NCBI GenBank assembly: GCA_030651175.1
Contig: JAUSCR010000083.1
Location: 1 to 32,066 of the forward strand
Reading direction: 5' to 3'
Length of the DNA stretch: 32,066 nucleotides
Source: Dehalococcoidia bacterium
GTDB taxonomy: Bacteria > Chloroflexota > Dehalococcoidia > Lucifugimonadales > SHYF01
Each line of letters starts with the position of its first letter. Position 1 is the first letter of the stretch. The position numbers were made by a program, and so were the translations under genes. Positions 17,696-26,544 of this stretch are shown here, piece by piece. The notes under the pieces were generated by a model. The model ran no database searches. It worked only from the letters and a program-made list of their open reading frames with translations, and was not told the DNA's origin.

Positions 17696-18550
17696 CTATA
17701 TGCCCTGAGCCTGCATCATGAAGTCCACGCTGCAGCTCACTCCCTGGTATTCGTTTCCGGCGTCCTGGGGCACCGATACCAGGATGGCCAAGTTATAACG
17801 CACTCCCGGTTCCAGGACCATGGGCGCCGCCCTGCCATCTATCATGTCCACAAGCTTGCCCTTCGCCACTACCTTGGGGGCTTTGCCAGCCTCAACGGAG
17901 ACAATGGCGGTTCGGAGAGCAGAACACAGCCGGCTATCCTGGCCAGCGGTGACGGTGGGACGGAACTCTGCCAGGATGATGTTCTTGGTGGGGTTCATCA
18001 CCTGGGCCAGGCTCGCCGCTGGGGACCCTGGCACCATGTGCTCCGGGTAGCTAAACTGAGGCTCAGCCTGGGCCGGCTGCGTGGCTGGAGTTGGGCCCTG
18101 GGTTGCCTGCCCCGACGGGCCCGGGACATGAGTCGGCTGCGCCTCCGGTGTAGGAGCGGGGGCAACCGTCATCGGCTTCTCGGAGTACCCCAGGGCTTCC
18201 CTGACCTCGGGCAGTGCCATGGCCCACATCACTGGCTGGACTGTCTCGAGTTGTGCTTTGGTGCTGGGAAGGATGCCGGGTTTCGGGGCCTGGGCCAGGG
18301 TCTCCACCGGGGCCTCCGCCACTACCCTGAACTGAGTCCTGGACACCAGGACCGGCGGGCCGGCGCCGTCCAGAGGCGTGATTACATCGGAGATCCTGGG
18401 GTCGCCCAGGAAGGGAAAGACCGCCACCCACAGAAGAAGCCCAACTATAGCCCCTCCCAGGAACCACCGCTTCCCACCGGCCTTTGCAAGCCAAGGAGAG
18501 ACAGCCCCGAAGGGCTGTCTCTCCTCATGTCCTTGGTGAAGCTCAGCCAA
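17696..18550 (-). CDS. Membrane-anchored protein with P/Q/T-rich linker and TasA/CalY-like C-terminal motif
   Basis: TTG start after GGAGGA RBS; TM 'WFLGGAIVGLLLWVAVFPFLG'; linker 'APAPTPEAQPTHVPGPSGQATQGPTPATQPAQAEPQ'; C-terminus 'YNLAILVSVPQDAGNEYQGVSCSVDFMMQAQ' matches the LP..aGN.yQG....tdf.f.AQ-type motif also seen in 18583-19131. Confidence 0.65.
   Translation of the reverse strand: MAELHQGHEERQPFGAVSPWLAKAGGKRWFLGGAIVGLLLWVAVFPFLGDPRISDVITPLDGAGPPVLVSRTQFRVVAEAPVETLAQAPKPGILPSTKAQLETVQPVMWAMALPEVREALGYSEKPMTVAPAPTPEAQPTHVPGPSGQATQGPTPATQPAQAEPQFSYPEHMVPGSPAASLAQVMNPTKNIILAEFRPTVTAGQDSRLCSALRTAIVSVEAGKAPKVVAKGKLVDMIDGRAAPMVLEPGVRYNLAILVSVPQDAGNEYQGVSCSVDFMMQAQGI
18495..18524 (-). other. 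Stable UUCG-tetraloop hairpin just inside the 5' end of the 17696-18550 ORF
   Basis: Minus-strand RNA GGAGAGACAGCCC-UUCG-GGGCUGUCUCUCC, 13 bp perfect stem, 59 nt after the stop of the upstream TasA-like gene. Confidence 0.7.
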
Positions 18551-18582
18551 GGTTCCTCCATGTAGCGTCTGTCAAGCTAGCG

Positions 18583-19131
18583 CTAGTTGTTGACCGTCTG
18601 CTCAGCCGCGAAGGTGAGCGTAGCCGTGGTGGTCAGGCCCTGGAAGGTGTTGCCCGTGCCTATCGGCAGCTCTGCCTGGAAGCACAGGACTTCCGTACCA
18701 GTGGTGGCCACCAGGGTGCGGTCGCCGGCTTGGAGTCCCGTAGTCGGGTCACCAATGAGGTTGATCCCTGCCGTGGTCGCCAGGTCGCCGGCAGCGCGCA
18801 CCACCGTGCCGTCGGTCCCGAAAGCGGCATTGGTGCAGGTTGTGACCCCGCTCTTGATTGTGAGGTCTATCTGCGCCGCCAACACGTTCTCAGTGGTGGT
18901 GCTGGTCACCGCATAGCGGAACTGCAGAGACCCAGGGTTGTTTACCGTAATTGGGTTGGTGACCTTGTCCCCAGGCGCCATGTTGCTAAATGTTATCAGG
19001 GCCGTTGTGGGGCTTGTGGTGAGGTCCACCGTGCCCGTTGCGTGCTTTTCCTGACTGCTGCTATCGTAACCTCCCCTAATTTCGGTGCACATCCCATATT
19101 CGGGTGAGACAAGGGGGATAAACCACGTCAT
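18583..19131 (-). CDS. TasA/CalY (camelysin)-like surface fibre protein; N-terminus doubtful, signal peptide absent
   Basis: 'ATGTVDLTTSPTTALITFSNMAPGDKVTNPITVNNPGSLQFRYAVTSTTTE' and C-terminal 'LPIGTGNTFQGLTTTATLTFAAEQ' are typical of SipW-dependent TasA/CalY proteins. The first ~30 residues are atypical and overlap the putative regulatory element. Confidence 0.7.
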   Translation of the reverse strand: MTWFIPLVSPEYGMCTEIRGGYDSSSQEKHATGTVDLTTSPTTALITFSNMAPGDKVTNPITVNNPGSLQFRYAVTSTTTENVLAAQIDLTIKSGVTTCTNAAFGTDGTVVRAAGDLATTAGINLIGDPTTGLQAGDRTLVATTGTEVLCFQAELPIGTGNTFQGLTTTATLTFAAEQTVNN

Positions 19132-19153
19132 CCTTTGGTATCAGGCCAGCAGG
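19103..19153 (-). promoter_or_regulatory. Putative conserved regulatory element A upstream of the TasA-like unit
   Basis: gtgagacaagggggataaaccacgtcatcctttggtatcaggccagcagg; about 25 of 36 positions match element B by hand alignment; dyad GGAT...ATCC retained. Confidence 0.45.
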
Positions 19154-19482
19154 CCAAAACGCATGCGGCCCCAGCGGGAGTAAGCTGAGAATGGTACTCC
19201 AATGCTGGTCCAGTTTGCTTGTGCGAGGTGGAGGCCATTGGATGCTAGGGTTGAATCCATTATGAGAGGCATGTATTAAGAATCCGCAAAGAACACCTGT
19301 AAACAAAGTGAGAAAACGGGCCTGTTTGTGGTTGCGGGGTGTAGTCCGTACACTCCAGAAATTACTGAGGCGGTCCAGAGGCAGGGGTAACGATTAGAGT
19401 AGCAGGCTCCCTTCGGCAGAGATCAGCCAAGGAGCAGCAGACCGTGGAGAGGGACAGTACGAATATGGTGGGCCGTCAGGGG

Positions 19483-20670
19483 CTAACCACCTTTGAACGT
19501 CTCGATGGCTGCCCGTAGGCCGGGCAGCGCCCCCTCCAGGTCGCGCTGAGCGACGCAGTAGGAGATGCGGAAATACCCCGGCACTCCAAACCCCCGCCCA
19601 GGTACTGTCAGGACGTTGTGTTTGCTGGTTTCATATACGAACGACACATCATCTTCGATAGGAGAGCGGGGAAACATGTAGAAAGCTCCTTGAGGCTTGA
19701 CCACCGAGTAGCCCATACCGATAAGCTCAGCGTACAGGTAGTCCCGCTTGGCCTGATAGTCGCTGACGTCCACGGTCACCGATTGGAGAACTCGTACTAT
19801 GTGCTGCATGAGCGCGGGAGCATTCACGAATCCCAATGCCCTATTGCAGAAGGTTAGCCCGTCAACCAGCTCGGCTCGGCCCTCGTAATCCGGATTGACC
19901 GCGATGTATCCAATGCGCTCCCCAGGCAGAGCCAGGTCCTTCGAGTGAGAGGTGGCCACTATGGTGTGTTGGTGGTGATGGAAGACATGCGGGTAGTCAA
20001 TGCCGTCATACAGTATCTTACGATAGGGTTCGTCACTCACGAGAAAGATCTCTCTGCCAAAGGTCTGCTCCTTGCTTCTGATGACTTCTGCCAGCGCGGC
20101 CACACACTGGGGGCTATAGACGACACCTGAAGGGTTGTTTGGCGAGTTGAGCAGGACAACCCTGGTGGTGGCACTGAAGCTCGCCTCGAAGGCGTCAAGA
20201 TTGGGATAAAACCTTTCGTCGGTGGGCACAATGCGGCAAGTCCCACCGTGGTTATCGGCGTAGAGGCGATACTCAAAGAAGTAGGGGGCGAAAATGATGA
20301 CTTCGTCGCCGGGATCCAACAAGGTCTTCAGTATGACATTGAGCGCCCCACCGGCACCGCAGGTCATCACTATGTCATTGGTGGTGAAGTCTAGGCCGGT
20401 CTCCTTGCTCAATTGAGCGGCCACCGCAGCTCGTGTCTCCGAATAGCCCGCATTGGGCATATAGCGGTGCATCCCGGGCGCCGAGCTTTCGGCAATCCGC
20501 CGTAGCTCATGAAAAAACTGGGGCGGCGGTTCCATGATAGGGTTGCCCAGAGAGAGGTCAAAGACGTTCTCTTCGCCGTGCCGTGCCTTGAGGGCGTTCG
20601 CCTCCTCGAACATCCTCCGAACCCAGGACCCCTGCTCCATTAAGGTCACTATTTTCTTGGAGATACCCAT
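19483..20670 (-). CDS. Pyridoxal phosphate-dependent aminotransferase, class I/II
   Basis: 'NVFDLSLGNPIMEPPPQF', 'TCGAGGALNVILKTLLDPGDEVIIFAPYFFEYRLYADNHGG', 'LLNSPNNPSGVVYS', 'LVSDEPYRKILYDG', PLP lysine region 'TSHSKDLALPGERIGYIA'. Confidence 0.94.
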   Translation of the reverse strand: MGISKKIVTLMEQGSWVRRMFEEANALKARHGEENVFDLSLGNPIMEPPPQFFHELRRIAESSAPGMHRYMPNAGYSETRAAVAAQLSKETGLDFTTNDIVMTCGAGGALNVILKTLLDPGDEVIIFAPYFFEYRLYADNHGGTCRIVPTDERFYPNLDAFEASFSATTRVVLLNSPNNPSGVVYSPQCVAALAEVIRSKEQTFGREIFLVSDEPYRKILYDGIDYPHVFHHHQHTIVATSHSKDLALPGERIGYIAVNPDYEGRAELVDGLTFCNRALGFVNAPALMQHIVRVLQSVTVDVSDYQAKRDYLYAELIGMGYSVVKPQGAFYMFPRSPIEDDVSFVYETSKHNVLTVPGRGFGVPGYFRISYCVAQRDLEGALPGLRAAIETFKGG

Positions 20671-20845
20671 GTTACCTCTGTTGATCGCTTATGCCGTCAC
20701 AGGCCTCTCACTCCCGTGGCAACAGCTTGCTCTGATCCGTGTCTAGAAGGTCGCTGAAAAAGGATTGGGTTCAGCTGCTGGCCGGGGCCTGCCGCTTTTG
20801 CCTCAAATCATGACGGCGCATTGAAGGCAACACCCACAAAGCCAC

Positions 20846-21778
20846 CTATTTGGCTAATTGCGCCTCTATGGCCTCTAGCAACTCTCGGTAATCCGCCGGT
20901 GGCGAATCGGGAAAGGCTTTCTCCATATTGAAGCCCTTGGTCCAGTCCAGTCGAGCACTGGCCGCTATGGCCATGATAGGTTCCACCCCCAAGGACTTCA
21001 GTGTTTCAGCAACCTCCAGTGCCTCCTGGGAACGCCGCGCATTATGAAGAACACTCCAGAAAGACTCTATATGAGGGACTTGCTGCAGAAACTTTGGGAG
21101 GTTTACCTCGAACGGAGGAAACACGTCCTTTTGCAGGGCCTCCACATCTACTCCCGACTTCCAGGCCGCAATGGCAGCCTCCCATAGGAGTGCCCTTCGC
21201 CCTTTGGTAAGGATGCTGCGGATCATTTTGGCCATGGCCACCGTGCCGGGGCCTCCCCCTGTCAAGACGATGTCCATGCGGTAGGGGTCCATGAGCCTTT
21301 TGAAAGCCTCCCCACCCTCGCTGGCCATCAGGATATGGACCCGGTGGAGGGCCACAGTTACATGCAGCATCCCGCTTTGTTCCCCTTGATCCCTGGCAAT
21401 GATGCCATCCACGTATGTGGCCCCGCTTGGTTGAATGAGCGCAGCAGCTTCTTGTTTGATGGCAGGAGAGCAGGAGTTCATATCCACGTAGAAATGTCTC
21501 TCCTGAATGTAGGCGGCTGCTTCACGGGCAACCGCCAGCGCGTTGGATGGGACAACCACGGAAAAGATGACGTCGGAGCGTCCTACCAGTTTCTCCAGGG
21601 TATCCACAAGCTCTACACCCGCGTCTGCGGCCTTTTTCCTGAAGGCTGGAGTGTAGGGCGGCCTGTTCGTAGCTCCGTTGCTATAGGCAAGTACCTGGGG
21701 TATTCCTTCGGCTTTGAACCCTTTGCCCATGCAGAATCCAACCTCGCCGAACCCAGCAAAACCGATCCGTGGGTGCAT
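20846..21778 (-). CDS. NAD(P)-binding 6-phosphogluconate/3-hydroxyisobutyrate dehydrogenase-like protein with DUF1932-like C-terminal domain
   Basis: 'MHPRIGFAGFGEVGFCMGKGFKAEG', 'DVIFSVVVPSNALAVAREAA', 'YVDMNSCSPAIKQEAA', 'LTGGGPGTVAMAKMIRSILTKGRRALLWEAAIAA'. Start at 21778; the ORF extension to 22018 is R2 repeat sequence. Confidence 0.88.
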   Translation of the reverse strand: MHPRIGFAGFGEVGFCMGKGFKAEGIPQVLAYSNGATNRPPYTPAFRKKAADAGVELVDTLEKLVGRSDVIFSVVVPSNALAVAREAAAYIQERHFYVDMNSCSPAIKQEAAALIQPSGATYVDGIIARDQGEQSGMLHVTVALHRVHILMASEGGEAFKRLMDPYRMDIVLTGGGPGTVAMAKMIRSILTKGRRALLWEAAIAAWKSGVDVEALQKDVFPPFEVNLPKFLQQVPHIESFWSVLHNARRSQEALEVAETLKSLGVEPIMAIAASARLDWTKGFNMEKAFPDSPPADYRELLEAIEAQLAK

Positions 21779-21793
21779 CTTCGTACCTCCTGT

Positions 21794-22037
21794 CTTAGCA
21801 TGGTGCGGCAAAACTCCTCCGCCCATCCCCTCCGACTCTGTCGAGAGTTCCGATGAGCGGAGCATCATCGGAACTGACCCCCTTTCCTTCGCTACGCTCA
21901 AGGACAGGCTCTGGCCAGGAAGGGGGTAAAAGCTATATCTGGGGGATACCCCCAGACCCCCAACCCCTTCGGCTTCGCTCAGGGCAGGCTCCGGGGCTTC
22001 GCCCCTCTGGACTCCCATTTTTCAGCAGCCTGTTAGG
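21794..22037 (-). repeat. R2 dispersed structured repeat, copy 4
   Basis: Left cttagcatggtgcggcaaaactcc; core tatctgggggatacccccagacccccaaccccttcggcttcgctcagggcaggctccggggcttcgcccctctggactcccatttttcagcagcctgttag, near-identical to copy 1. Confidence 0.8.
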
Positions 22038-22050
22038 CTACCGGCGCACC

Positions 22051-22884
22051 TTACGAGAAGAGACCCTTGGGGTTTACCTTCCCCATGCGCTCGATCTCCC
22101 GATCTTGAAAACCCAGACGGAGAAGACTAGCAATAAACATGCGCATCCCCTCCACCGGAGGAGGGTCATACGCCCCGCCGAAGTCTGAGGAAATGATGCT
22201 CTGGGAGATGCCCACCGCCTTGATAATATCGGCCATCTCAGGGAAACGACCGTTTCCCAGAGTATTATGAAAGGCATGCTCCACGAAGGCGCCATTTTGA
22301 GCCAGGGACCTCATATCTTCCAGGGGCACCCGGAAGGTCCCGTGAGTGATCACCGTCTTGATATTCCGGCGGAGCGCCTCTGGGACCAGAACTCGGACCT
22401 CCTCTGGCGAAATATGCCCGGTGTTCAAGACTGCGCCGTGGCCTTGGATCACCGCGAGGATATCCATGACAGCAGGGAGCAAACGCCCCGTATGGTCCAG
22501 GAGGGATATGCCTGGCTGTTTCAGGCGCTCCATGCTGTACAGGTGGGCATGAAAGGTGGGCATCCACACCATCCGGGCCCCCAGCCTTACGGCGGCCTCT
22601 ACCACCTCAGGATTCAGACCGCCCACGGTCTTGTTGAGGGCAATAGCTCCCACAAGCTGAAGGTCCGGAAACTGGGGGGCCAGGGTGGAGACCAGGGGCG
22701 CAGTCAAGAACTCGTGGGCCTTGAGCACCAGGCCCGCCATACCAGCCTTGTGGGCCTCCTCCACCGTCTGGACAGCATTCATCCTGCGCGGAAGGTTGAA
22801 AATGGTGCCGTCGGGGAAGGCGTGAACGTGCAGATCGAAGGAGCCGCGTAGCAGGCCATTGATGGTTTCATTCATGTCAGACAT
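22051..22884 (-). CDS. Metal-dependent hydrolase-like protein (TIM-barrel; DUF6282-like)
   Basis: 'GSFDLHVHAFPDGTIFNLPRRMNAVQTVEEAHKAGMAGLVLKAHEF', 'VWMPTFHAH', 'TVITHGTFR', 'SIISSDFGGAYDPPPVEGMRMFIASLL'. Start at MSDMNETING (22884). Confidence 0.8.
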   Translation of the reverse strand: MSDMNETINGLLRGSFDLHVHAFPDGTIFNLPRRMNAVQTVEEAHKAGMAGLVLKAHEFLTAPLVSTLAPQFPDLQLVGAIALNKTVGGLNPEVVEAAVRLGARMVWMPTFHAHLYSMERLKQPGISLLDHTGRLLPAVMDILAVIQGHGAVLNTGHISPEEVRVLVPEALRRNIKTVITHGTFRVPLEDMRSLAQNGAFVEHAFHNTLGNGRFPEMADIIKAVGISQSIISSDFGGAYDPPPVEGMRMFIASLLRLGFQDREIERMGKVNPKGLFS

Positions 22885-23238
22885 GTTCTCCCCTCCAAGG
22901 AATTGCTCTCTCAACTTTTGGCACGACCTCCGCACTAGCCTTTGGCCCTATCCTAGCGGAATTCGCAGACTTTCACAAATTACATCTATGACCGGGTTGC
23001 ATCCGGCGGCAGAAAACCAACGTGCCGCCTCTCCACAATCCCCCTACCATTGCACCCTAGCCACTTTCGTGCTAAAACAGGGGCGTCCAGAAGGACTTCC
23101 TTTTGCCGACAAGGAACAACGCCCTCATTGTCACCGACGAATGAGGCCGCGAATCCCGGATTCCGCAAGCAGGTCAACCGTTTGGTGGTCAGGCGAACGG
23201 TCCGATGTATACTTGCCCAAGTACCGATTGCCATCGAG

Positions 23239-23329
23239 GTCACGCAGGCGTCCTTGAAGACGGTCCTCGGCTTCACGACGTCAAAGGTAGTCACGGAGCC
23301 GTCCGGCAAGACCGTCCTCCGCTTCGCGA
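23239..23329. repeat. Two imperfect tandem ~40-bp units (51-bp period)
   Basis: gtcacgcaggcgtccttgaagacggtcctcggcttcacga and gtcacggagccgtccggcaagaccgtcctccgcttcgcga. Confidence 0.55.
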
Positions 23330-23425
23330 GGGCCAACCCGAGCGGCGACCTTCACACCGCACTCAGGCTACGGACGATTAAGAGCGCAGCAGGAGTCGAC
23401 ATCGAGTCTGTGAGCCCGAGGGAGA

Positions 23426-24856
23426 ATGATGATGAATCCCAGCGATGTGTACTTCATGAGTTGCCGAGAGTTGGCCGCTCTCATCCGTAGCCGCAAACTA
23501 GCAGCGCGCGAGGTGATGGCGGCATACCTGGGGCAGATCAACCGGGTGAATCCGAAGATCAACGCCATCGTGGCAAAGCTGGACGATGACAAGTGCTTGA
23601 GCTTGGCTGACGAAGCGGACCATCGGATGGCGAGGGGGGAGAGAGTCGGGCCTTTGCATGGCCTGCCCATCGCCATCAAGGATTTGGAGCCGGCGGTCGG
23701 CTTTCCGTGGACCATGGGATCCCCAATCTACAAGGACCGCATGCCGACGGAGGACTCGGTTCTCGTGGAGCGCCTGCGGAATGCCGGTGCGATCCCAATA
23801 GGCAAGACGAACGTGCCAGAGTTTGGGATGGGTTCTCACACCTACAACAAGGTGTACGGGACGACCCTGAATCCATACGACTTGACGAAGAGCGCGGGAG
23901 GATCGAGTGGCGGCGCCGGAGCGGCACTCGCTACTGGTCTGCTACCCGTTGCTGATGGCAGCGACTTCGGCGGTTCATTGCGCAACCCTGCCAATTTCAA
24001 CAACATCGTTGCCATGCGCCCCACCGTTGGCCTCGTGCCCACGGCCCCAACCGCGTTGCCGTTTCTCGGATTCTCGGTGAAAGGGCCCATGGCTCGTTCG
24101 GTCGCCGACACCGCCTTCTTGCTGAGCGTGATGGCCGGGTCCGACTCCCGCGACCCAGGTTGCTATCCCTCCGACCCGTCGGTGTTCGCCAAGCCGCTGA
24201 ATCGCGACCTCAAGGGCGTTCGGGTTGCTTGGTGTCCCGACCTCGGCGGACTCCCGCTTGACCGCCGGGTGCGCGAGGTCCTGGTTGCGCAGCGGAAGAC
24301 CTTCGAGACGCTCGGCTGCATCGTCGAGGAAGCCTGCCCTGATTTCAGCGGAGCGGACTCGGTCTTCCTCACTATTCGTGGGTTTCGCCATGCGGCGCTG
24401 TACGGACCGCTGCTGGCAAAGTACCGCGGTCAGTTGAAACCGGAAGCCCTCGGCGAGATCGGATCAGGGCTGTCGCTGACCAGTGCGGACGTAGCCCAGG
24501 CAATGATCCAACACGGCGCAATCATGGGGCGGATGCGACGATTCCAGGAGAAGTACGAGTTCATGGTCTGCGCTGTGAATCAGGTGCCGCCGTTTGACGC
24601 GACACTGGACTGGCCGAGGGAGATTGAGGGAGTGAAGATGGAGAACTATGTAGCCTGGATGAAATCAGCCTATTGGATCACCGTGACGTTCCGTCCAGCG
24701 ATCTCAGTACCGGCTGGGTTCACTTCCGATGGGTTGCCGGTCGGCCTGCAGATCGTTGGCCGATACCGCGACGATCTCGGCGTGCTTCAGATCGCCGCCG
24801 CGTTCGAACAGGCGACAGGCTTCGGCCGCAGGCGGCCGGCGCTTGCGGCCAACTAA
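23426..24856 (+). CDS. Amidase (amidase signature family)
   Basis: 'GPLHGLPIAIKDLEPAVGFPWTMGSPIYKD', 'AIPIGKTNVPEFGMGSHTYNKVYGTTLNPYDLTKSAGGSSGGAGAALATGLLPVADGSDFGGSLRNPANFNNIVAMRPT' (Ser-cisSer-Lys triad motifs). Confidence 0.95.
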   Translation: MMMNPSDVYFMSCRELAALIRSRKLAAREVMAAYLGQINRVNPKINAIVAKLDDDKCLSLADEADHRMARGERVGPLHGLPIAIKDLEPAVGFPWTMGSPIYKDRMPTEDSVLVERLRNAGAIPIGKTNVPEFGMGSHTYNKVYGTTLNPYDLTKSAGGSSGGAGAALATGLLPVADGSDFGGSLRNPANFNNIVAMRPTVGLVPTAPTALPFLGFSVKGPMARSVADTAFLLSVMAGSDSRDPGCYPSDPSVFAKPLNRDLKGVRVAWCPDLGGLPLDRRVREVLVAQRKTFETLGCIVEEACPDFSGADSVFLTIRGFRHAALYGPLLAKYRGQLKPEALGEIGSGLSLTSADVAQAMIQHGAIMGRMRRFQEKYEFMVCAVNQVPPFDATLDWPREIEGVKMENYVAWMKSAYWITVTFRPAISVPAGFTSDGLPVGLQIVGRYRDDLGVLQIAAAFEQATGFGRRRPALAAN

Positions 24857-25347
24857 CACGCCGTTGGAGCGGGCCGCAGAAAGACGAGGCCGGTTAACCG
24901 CTATCCGTTGGCCTCATCTTGTACAGTTCGGTGGTGGTTTTAACGGGAAATCGGGGTGGATACCCCAGTTTCCGGCTTTCCTGAAGAGATTCTACTCGTA
25001 GATGGCAGGGTGGACATCGCTGACTATTTGCGTCTCGAAGAAGTCCTCCACGTTGCAGCAGCGGAACGAGCGTCCAGTCAGTTATGTGCCGTCGCGTGCA
25101 AGGGGACAACCTGGCAGGTAGAACAAGGACACTTATACAACCAGCGAATCGTCCGATTGTTTTGCGCGCTCAAGGCGATTCAGGCTCGCCACGAGGGTTC
25201 GATGTGATAACATTCGCGGGTGTTGATCCTCCAGACCCAGTGTCCACGGCATTGTCCGTAGGGCCAATACCAAGCAAGAGACGCTCCGCGCTCTTATCTC
25301 TTCTCTACAATAGGCCCGTAGGAGTTGACGTTTCTCCTGTGACCCAA

Positions 25348-26475
25348 ATGACGAACCTTCCGGTCCAGACCATCACCAGTGGCGATCAGCTTGCTGCCGC
25401 TGTGAAGGCCATGCATCGAGAGCCTGCCATCGCGTTGGACACCGAGTCCAACAGCTTCTTCCGCTATCCAGAGCAGCTTTGCCTGGTGCAGATTGCGACG
25501 AGTCGCGCCGTGGTAATCGTCGATCCGTTGGCCTTCAGTGAGGTGCTGCCGCTGAAAGCGCTGCTGGCCAGCCCTAGCTTACAGAAGATAATTCATGCTG
25601 CTGATTACGATGTGAGGAGCCTGGATCGGGCTTGGGGGTTCCGGGTGTCCAACATCTACGACACCAACCTTGCAGCGCGGTTCGCTGGGATGACGCAGTT
25701 GGGACTGGCGGCTCTTGCTCAAGAACTTCTTGGCGTCAGGCTGAACAAGGAGAAACGCCTACAGCGATCGGACTGGGGCCAAAGGCCGCTGAACCGAGAG
25801 GCGCTGGAGTATGCCGCCGCTGACGTCCGCCACCTGATGGCCATCCGCGATGAGTTGGACAAGCGGTTGCGGCTGTTGGGCCGCACGGGGTGGGTCGCTG
25901 AGGAGTTCACACTTCTGGAGAGAATCCGCTATGAGCCACCTGACACCGAATCGGCATTTCTTGCCGTCAAAGGGAGTCGGGACCTCAGCCCGCGCGGGCT
26001 GGCCGTCCTGCGTGCCCTGTTCGCCTTTCGCGATCTAGAAGCGCTGCGCCAGGGCAGGCCATACTTCCGCGTCCTGGGGGATGCCACCCTGGTCTATCTC
26101 GCCGCCCAGCCAGAGGCTGATTTGGCCCAGACGCCCGGCCTTGGTCCTGCGGGCCTGCAACGGTTTGGCCCATCGCTCCGGCAGGCGATCCAGGAAGGCA
26201 GAAGCGCACCGTCGTTTCACAGGCCGCGTCCAGCGCAGCGGCGGGACAGGCCAACCCAGGAGCAGATAGCGCGCTTGCAAATGCTGAAGGCTTGGCGTTC
26301 CGCCCTGGGGCAGCGGCTGTCTATGGACCCATCGCTCTTGTGGCCCATGGCCAGCATGGAACGCCTTGCCGGCCAGACGAGTACGCTGGATGCCGAGCTG
26401 GCAGCACATGAGGTGCGCGCATGGCAGTTCCAGGAGTTTGGTGCGTCCCTTCGAACGCTCCTTGTCACAACCTGA
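25348..26475 (+). CDS. rnd: Ribonuclease D (DEDD exonuclease plus HRDC domains)
   Basis: 'AIALDTESNSFFRYPEQLCLVQIATSR', 'IIHAADYDVRSLDRAWGFRVSNIYDTNLAARFAG', 'YAAADVRHLMAIRDEL', C-terminal HRDC-like region. The ORF extends upstream to 25084, but ATG 25348 (or GTG 25339) is the likely start. Confidence 0.92.
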   Translation: MTNLPVQTITSGDQLAAAVKAMHREPAIALDTESNSFFRYPEQLCLVQIATSRAVVIVDPLAFSEVLPLKALLASPSLQKIIHAADYDVRSLDRAWGFRVSNIYDTNLAARFAGMTQLGLAALAQELLGVRLNKEKRLQRSDWGQRPLNREALEYAAADVRHLMAIRDELDKRLRLLGRTGWVAEEFTLLERIRYEPPDTESAFLAVKGSRDLSPRGLAVLRALFAFRDLEALRQGRPYFRVLGDATLVYLAAQPEADLAQTPGLGPAGLQRFGPSLRQAIQEGRSAPSFHRPRPAQRRDRPTQEQIARLQMLKAWRSALGQRLSMDPSLLWPMASMERLAGQTSTLDAELAAHEVRAWQFQEFGASLRTLLVTT

Positions 26476-26544
26476 ACAGGCCCGCCAAATACAAAGCCTT
26501 TTCCTTCACGCAGTCACAATCCGATTGCCGTTTCTAAGGACCAT

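Noticed and set aside
21779-22018. N-terminal 80-aa extension of the dehydrogenase ORF
   Set aside because: It is R2 repeat read in frame (…SVAKERGS…); the Rossmann motif begins right after ATG 21778.
23050-23490. 146-aa plus ORF overlapping the amidase start
   Set aside because: No recognisable family, and it overlaps the amidase in another frame; kept only as a possible gene remnant in the findings.
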